From Mameliella sp. MMSF_3455 (GTDB lineage Bacteria; Pseudomonadota; Alphaproteobacteria; Rhodobacterales; Rhodobacteraceae), in contig NZ_JASHJL010000015.1 in NCBI RefSeq assembly GCF_030733205.1, positions 58,903 through 122,902 of the forward strand: DNA of 64,000 nt. The letters are read 5' to 3'. Within the stretch, counting starts at the first letter, position 1. Each line of letters begins with the position of its first letter. A program made the position numbers and the translations under genes. The notes beneath the pieces were generated by a model. The model had not been told where the DNA came from, searched no databases, and saw only the letters and a program-made list of their open reading frames with translations. Shown piece after piece: positions 61,709 to 64,000 of this stretch.

Positions 61709-63509
61709 ATTTCACGCAGAGTTCCGGAACCATGTTCAGGGCGTCGTAGCCGAACGGGCCAACAACCCGGAAGAGGCATTTCCGCAAGAAGAGCTTGTTT
61801 TCGCGGAGCTCGCCATGGACGACGTGAGCGCTGCAGGTATTTCCGAAGCGCCTGAGGTTTGCCATTGGGAAGGGACGGTTCGGAATGCAAAGCTGCGCAT
61901 TTCCGGCTTCAGCATTTCCGCCGACGACACGCGTATCGATCTCTTCCTGACGCACTATCTTGGCACCGAACACCTGAGTCAGCTAAGGGATTCCGATGTG
62001 GGTGGCGTTGCGAAAGCCGCCGTGACCTTTGCAGCCAATGCCGGCGCAGGCAAGCTCTCCAGGCGTCTGGATCCGACAAGTCCGGTTCTTGAACTCGTTG
62101 AGACCTTGGAGCGTCGTTGGCATGATCTGGATCAGCTACGGGTCATCGTCCTTACCGACGGACAGACGAAGTCGAAACACTTCTCCCCGCGAGAAGTGGA
62201 GGGTCGCCTCGTCCAAGTCGAGGCAATGGACATGGAGCGACTGTTCCGCCACACGACAGGCAAGCCGCGTGAGGAGATAGCGATCAGCTTCGAGCAGGCT
62301 ATCGGGCGGCCCTTGCCATGTGTTCACGTTGCCGATCCCACCGCCGACTACGATTATGCCCTGACTGCCATTCCGGCGGAAGTTCTGCGTGCTCTCTACG
62401 AGCGCTTTAACACCACACTTCTCGAGGCGAACGTCCGCTCTTTCCTTGGCACCCGCAAGAAGGTCAACGCTGGTATCGCGCATACTCTCAAAGACGAGCC
62501 AGGGCATTTCCTCGCCTATAACAACGGACTGGTCATTGTTTGTGACGAGGCTGACCTGACGCAAGCGAAGGATGGCCAAGTCGGTATCTCGCTCCTAAAG
62601 GGATTGCAAATCGTCAACGGTGGCCAAACGACGTCATCTATTTATTTTGCAAGCCGAGACAACAAGGACCTCGACCTTTCGCGCGTGATGATCCCAGCTA
62701 AGATCGTAATTCTTCGCGAGGGCGAGGATCAGGGTCGAGAGACCCTGATCTCCCGTATTTCGCAGTTTGCGAACAGCCAGACTGCCGTTAAGACATCTGA
62801 TCTCTCCGCCAACCGTCCCTTCCACATTCAGTTTGAGAAACTGGCAAATGACACGTGGTGCCCGGATGGTACTGGGCGGTGGTTCTATGAACGCGCCGCC
62901 GGTGCATATGCAGTGGCCATGCTGCGGGATGGCCGCACGAGGGCGCAGAAAAAACGTCTGCAGGAGGTTATCCCGACCAGGCGGAAACTGACAAAGAATG
63001 ACTTGGCCAAATATCACGAAAGCTGGCGCGGTCTGCCGAACCAGGTGGCTCTGGGGGGTGAGAAGAATTTCGCGGCCTTCATGTCAGCCCTCGACGAGAC
63101 GCCGGAAATCGTTCCGGAGACCCTCGACATCAACTGGTACAAGGAAATGATCGCCAAGGTCATCCTGTTCAAAGCGATTGAGAAGCAGATAAAAACTAAG
63201 GATGCCAAGGCCATCTTTAAGCAGGGCTACGTCAACATTGCGAGCTATACCGTGGCAATCTTGGCCCAGCGTCTGGGCGACCGTCTCGACCTCATGCAGG
63301 TGTGGCAACGCCAAGACACGTCCGGACCGCTTTCTCGGCTGCTGTGGGATTGGGCTCGCGTTGTAAACTCAGTGTTCGCTCAGGAAGGCGCGGGCGCGCA
63401 GTTCTCTGAACTGGCAAAACGGTCGGCAACTTGGCAGGCGGTGCAAGCTGCGAACTACCCCGAGATGAGGGAGATGGTGCCGGAAATACGGCAGCTTCAG
63501 GACGCCTGA
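61695..63509 (+). CDS. AIPR (abortive infection phage resistance) protein
   Basis: A 604-residue protein of the AIPR family. The family core runs through RSFLGTRKKVNAGIAHTL, HFLAYNNGLVIVCDEADL, LLKGLQIVNGGQTTSSIYFA (about 297-316) and VKTSDLSANRPFHIQFEKLA. AIPR proteins are named from a lactococcal abortive-infection factor and occur in GHKL/Z1 restriction cassettes; the mechanism is not settled. ATG at 61695 follows GGAGAG by 8 bases; TTG at 61680 would add five residues. It is the last gene of the operon, ending the run begun by the ankyrin-sigma gene. Confidence 0.92.
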   Translation: MDLSEFHAEFRNHVQGVVAERANNPEEAFPQEELVFAELAMDDVSAAGISEAPEVCHWEGTVRNAKLRISGFSISADDTRIDLFLTHYLGTEHLSQLRDSDVGGVAKAAVTFAANAGAGKLSRRLDPTSPVLELVETLERRWHDLDQLRVIVLTDGQTKSKHFSPREVEGRLVQVEAMDMERLFRHTTGKPREEIAISFEQAIGRPLPCVHVADPTADYDYALTAIPAEVLRALYERFNTTLLEANVRSFLGTRKKVNAGIAHTLKDEPGHFLAYNNGLVIVCDEADLTQAKDGQVGISLLKGLQIVNGGQTTSSIYFASRDNKDLDLSRVMIPAKIVILREGEDQGRETLISRISQFANSQTAVKTSDLSANRPFHIQFEKLANDTWCPDGTGRWFYERAAGAYAVAMLRDGRTRAQKKRLQEVIPTRRKLTKNDLAKYHESWRGLPNQVALGGEKNFAAFMSALDETPEIVPETLDINWYKEMIAKVILFKAIEKQIKTKDAKAIFKQGYVNIASYTVAILAQRLGDRLDLMQVWQRQDTSGPLSRLLWDWARVVNSVFAQEGAGAQFSELAKRSATWQAVQAANYPEMREMVPEIRQLQDA

Positions 63510-63645
63510 ACGGTTTGTCAACGACCTTGGCGCCGATGTCGGATAGCCGATGGTAAGGGGCATCCGTAATTCAATACATCACATAGCGAGGGGATCACTT
63601 CTAAGTGTCACCAGGGAGGCGGGGCGTGATTTCGCTGGACAACGA

Positions 63646-63924
63646 TTATAATGCGCCCTCGCCCTCATTCATTGGATCGATAAAATGGGTGGCCCTTAGC
63701 CAAGCTCTTGCAAGCCTCTCACTGTCAGGCCCTGCGCGGTGCGGTGCCGATCGACGCTCCAGATACTCATAGAGCATGTCCAGAGCGAGGCCGTCATAGA
63801 TCGCGAAAGAGACTTCGTGAAAGTCCTTCACTGCAAAGGTCCGATCGTTTCCGAGCTCCGCAATTAGTCGGCTGATCCAGTGGGTATCCAAGGCCGGCGC
63901 ATCGGAAACGGGAATGCGACCAGC
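63646..63924 (-). pseudogene. C-terminal fragment of an unknown gene, cut by an IS end
   Basis: The frame reads GRIPVSDAPALDTHWISRLI, then TFAVKDFHEVSFAIYDGLALDMLYEYL and ends with RAWLRATHFIDPMNEGEGAL. It has no good start codon (only a TTG at 63891) and is directly preceded by insertion-sequence-like repeats at 63925 and beyond, so its 5' part was probably removed or displaced. The protein is not recognised. It converges on the AIPR gene. Confidence 0.5.
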
Positions 63925-64000
63925 TGTGAACCGGCGTGCAATTTTGACCCCGTAGAGGGGTGATCGGCGTCCAAAAATGACCCCCTTACACTGATGTGGA
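63925..64000. mobile_element. Probable IS21-family element terminus (continues beyond window)
   Basis: Starting TGTGAACC at 63925, two related 20-base units lie 33 bases apart: CGGCGTGCAATTTTGACCCC (63932-63951) and CGGCGTCCAAAAATGACCCC (63965-63984), identical at 16 of 20 positions. Multiple terminal repeats of this CGGCGT...GACCCC type are characteristic of IS21-family ends. The transposase genes istA/istB would lie to the right, outside the window. Confidence 0.55.

Overview
The window looks like a chromosomal piece of a marine alphaproteobacterium of the order Rhodobacterales (Roseobacter/Paracoccaceae type). The evidence is high GC with strong third-position bias, TRAP transporters, the Entner-Doudoroff pair edd/eda, DUF2852, DUF4169 and ribbon-helix-helix proteins, an alpha-type SspB, and a circularly permuted two-piece tmRNA gene (22830-23138, minus strand), an arrangement characteristic of Alphaproteobacteria. 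No species is claimed.

Left part (1-27.4 kb), mostly housekeeping: a two-component system (response regulator cut by the window edge, plus a Cache-domain histidine kinase) is divergent from a TRAP transporter of the TakP/FcbT type (dctP, dctQ, dctM). Then come bpt, RDD and DUF2852 membrane proteins, a YbaK-like deacylase, glnE with a small partner gene, eda-edd, an RlmI-like methyltransferase with a PIN protein, an orphan Fbp-type ABC ATPase, DUF4169/ribbon-helix-helix, fumC, sspB, chrA, a broken gene, ssrA, and an SbcCD-like nuclease/ATPase pair. Several intergenic regions carry striking palindromes, probably operators.

Middle part (27.0-41 kb), catabolic: RidA is divergent from a nine-gene run containing an NMT1/THI5-like ABC transporter, a cytosine-deaminase-like amidohydrolase, an FAD-linked oxidase, two tandem flavodoxin-fold quinone reductases, a 2-oxoglutarate/Fe(II) oxygenase-like protein and a creatininase-like amidase. 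This suggests uptake and breakdown of a small nitrogen heterocycle or amide whose identity I cannot fix. A converging operon encodes a ribose-type ABC importer with a Gfo/Idh/MocA dehydrogenase and a fuconolactonase-like hydrolase, which fits sugar or sugar-lactone use. From 41.4 to 48.5 kb lie a large secreted RTX/DUF4214 protein, an HxlR/QorB-like pair, a LysR regulator, a DoxX protein and a DOPA-dioxygenase-like enzyme.

Right part (48.6-64 kb), accessory: after a zone of gene fragments (truncated glycosyltransferase, integrase N-terminus) there is an exact 3' half of tRNA-Asn(GTT) on the minus strand at 49864-49909, with no 5' half. This is the expected far attachment site of an island that extends to the right. 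The island carries two small unknown genes and then a defence cassette: C5 cytosine methyltransferase, Vsr endonuclease, an ankyrin-repeat/sigma-70 fusion protein, a MORC/MutL-like GHKL ATPase, a Z1-domain helicase-like ATPase, a PD-(D/E)XK protein and an AIPR (abortive infection) protein. The GHKL-Z1-PD(D/E)XK-AIPR set matches predicted MORC-type restriction systems. The ankyrin-sigma fusion wired into it (its stop overlaps the GHKL start) is the most unusual object here. The window ends in what looks like the terminal repeats of an IS21-family element that cuts off a gene.
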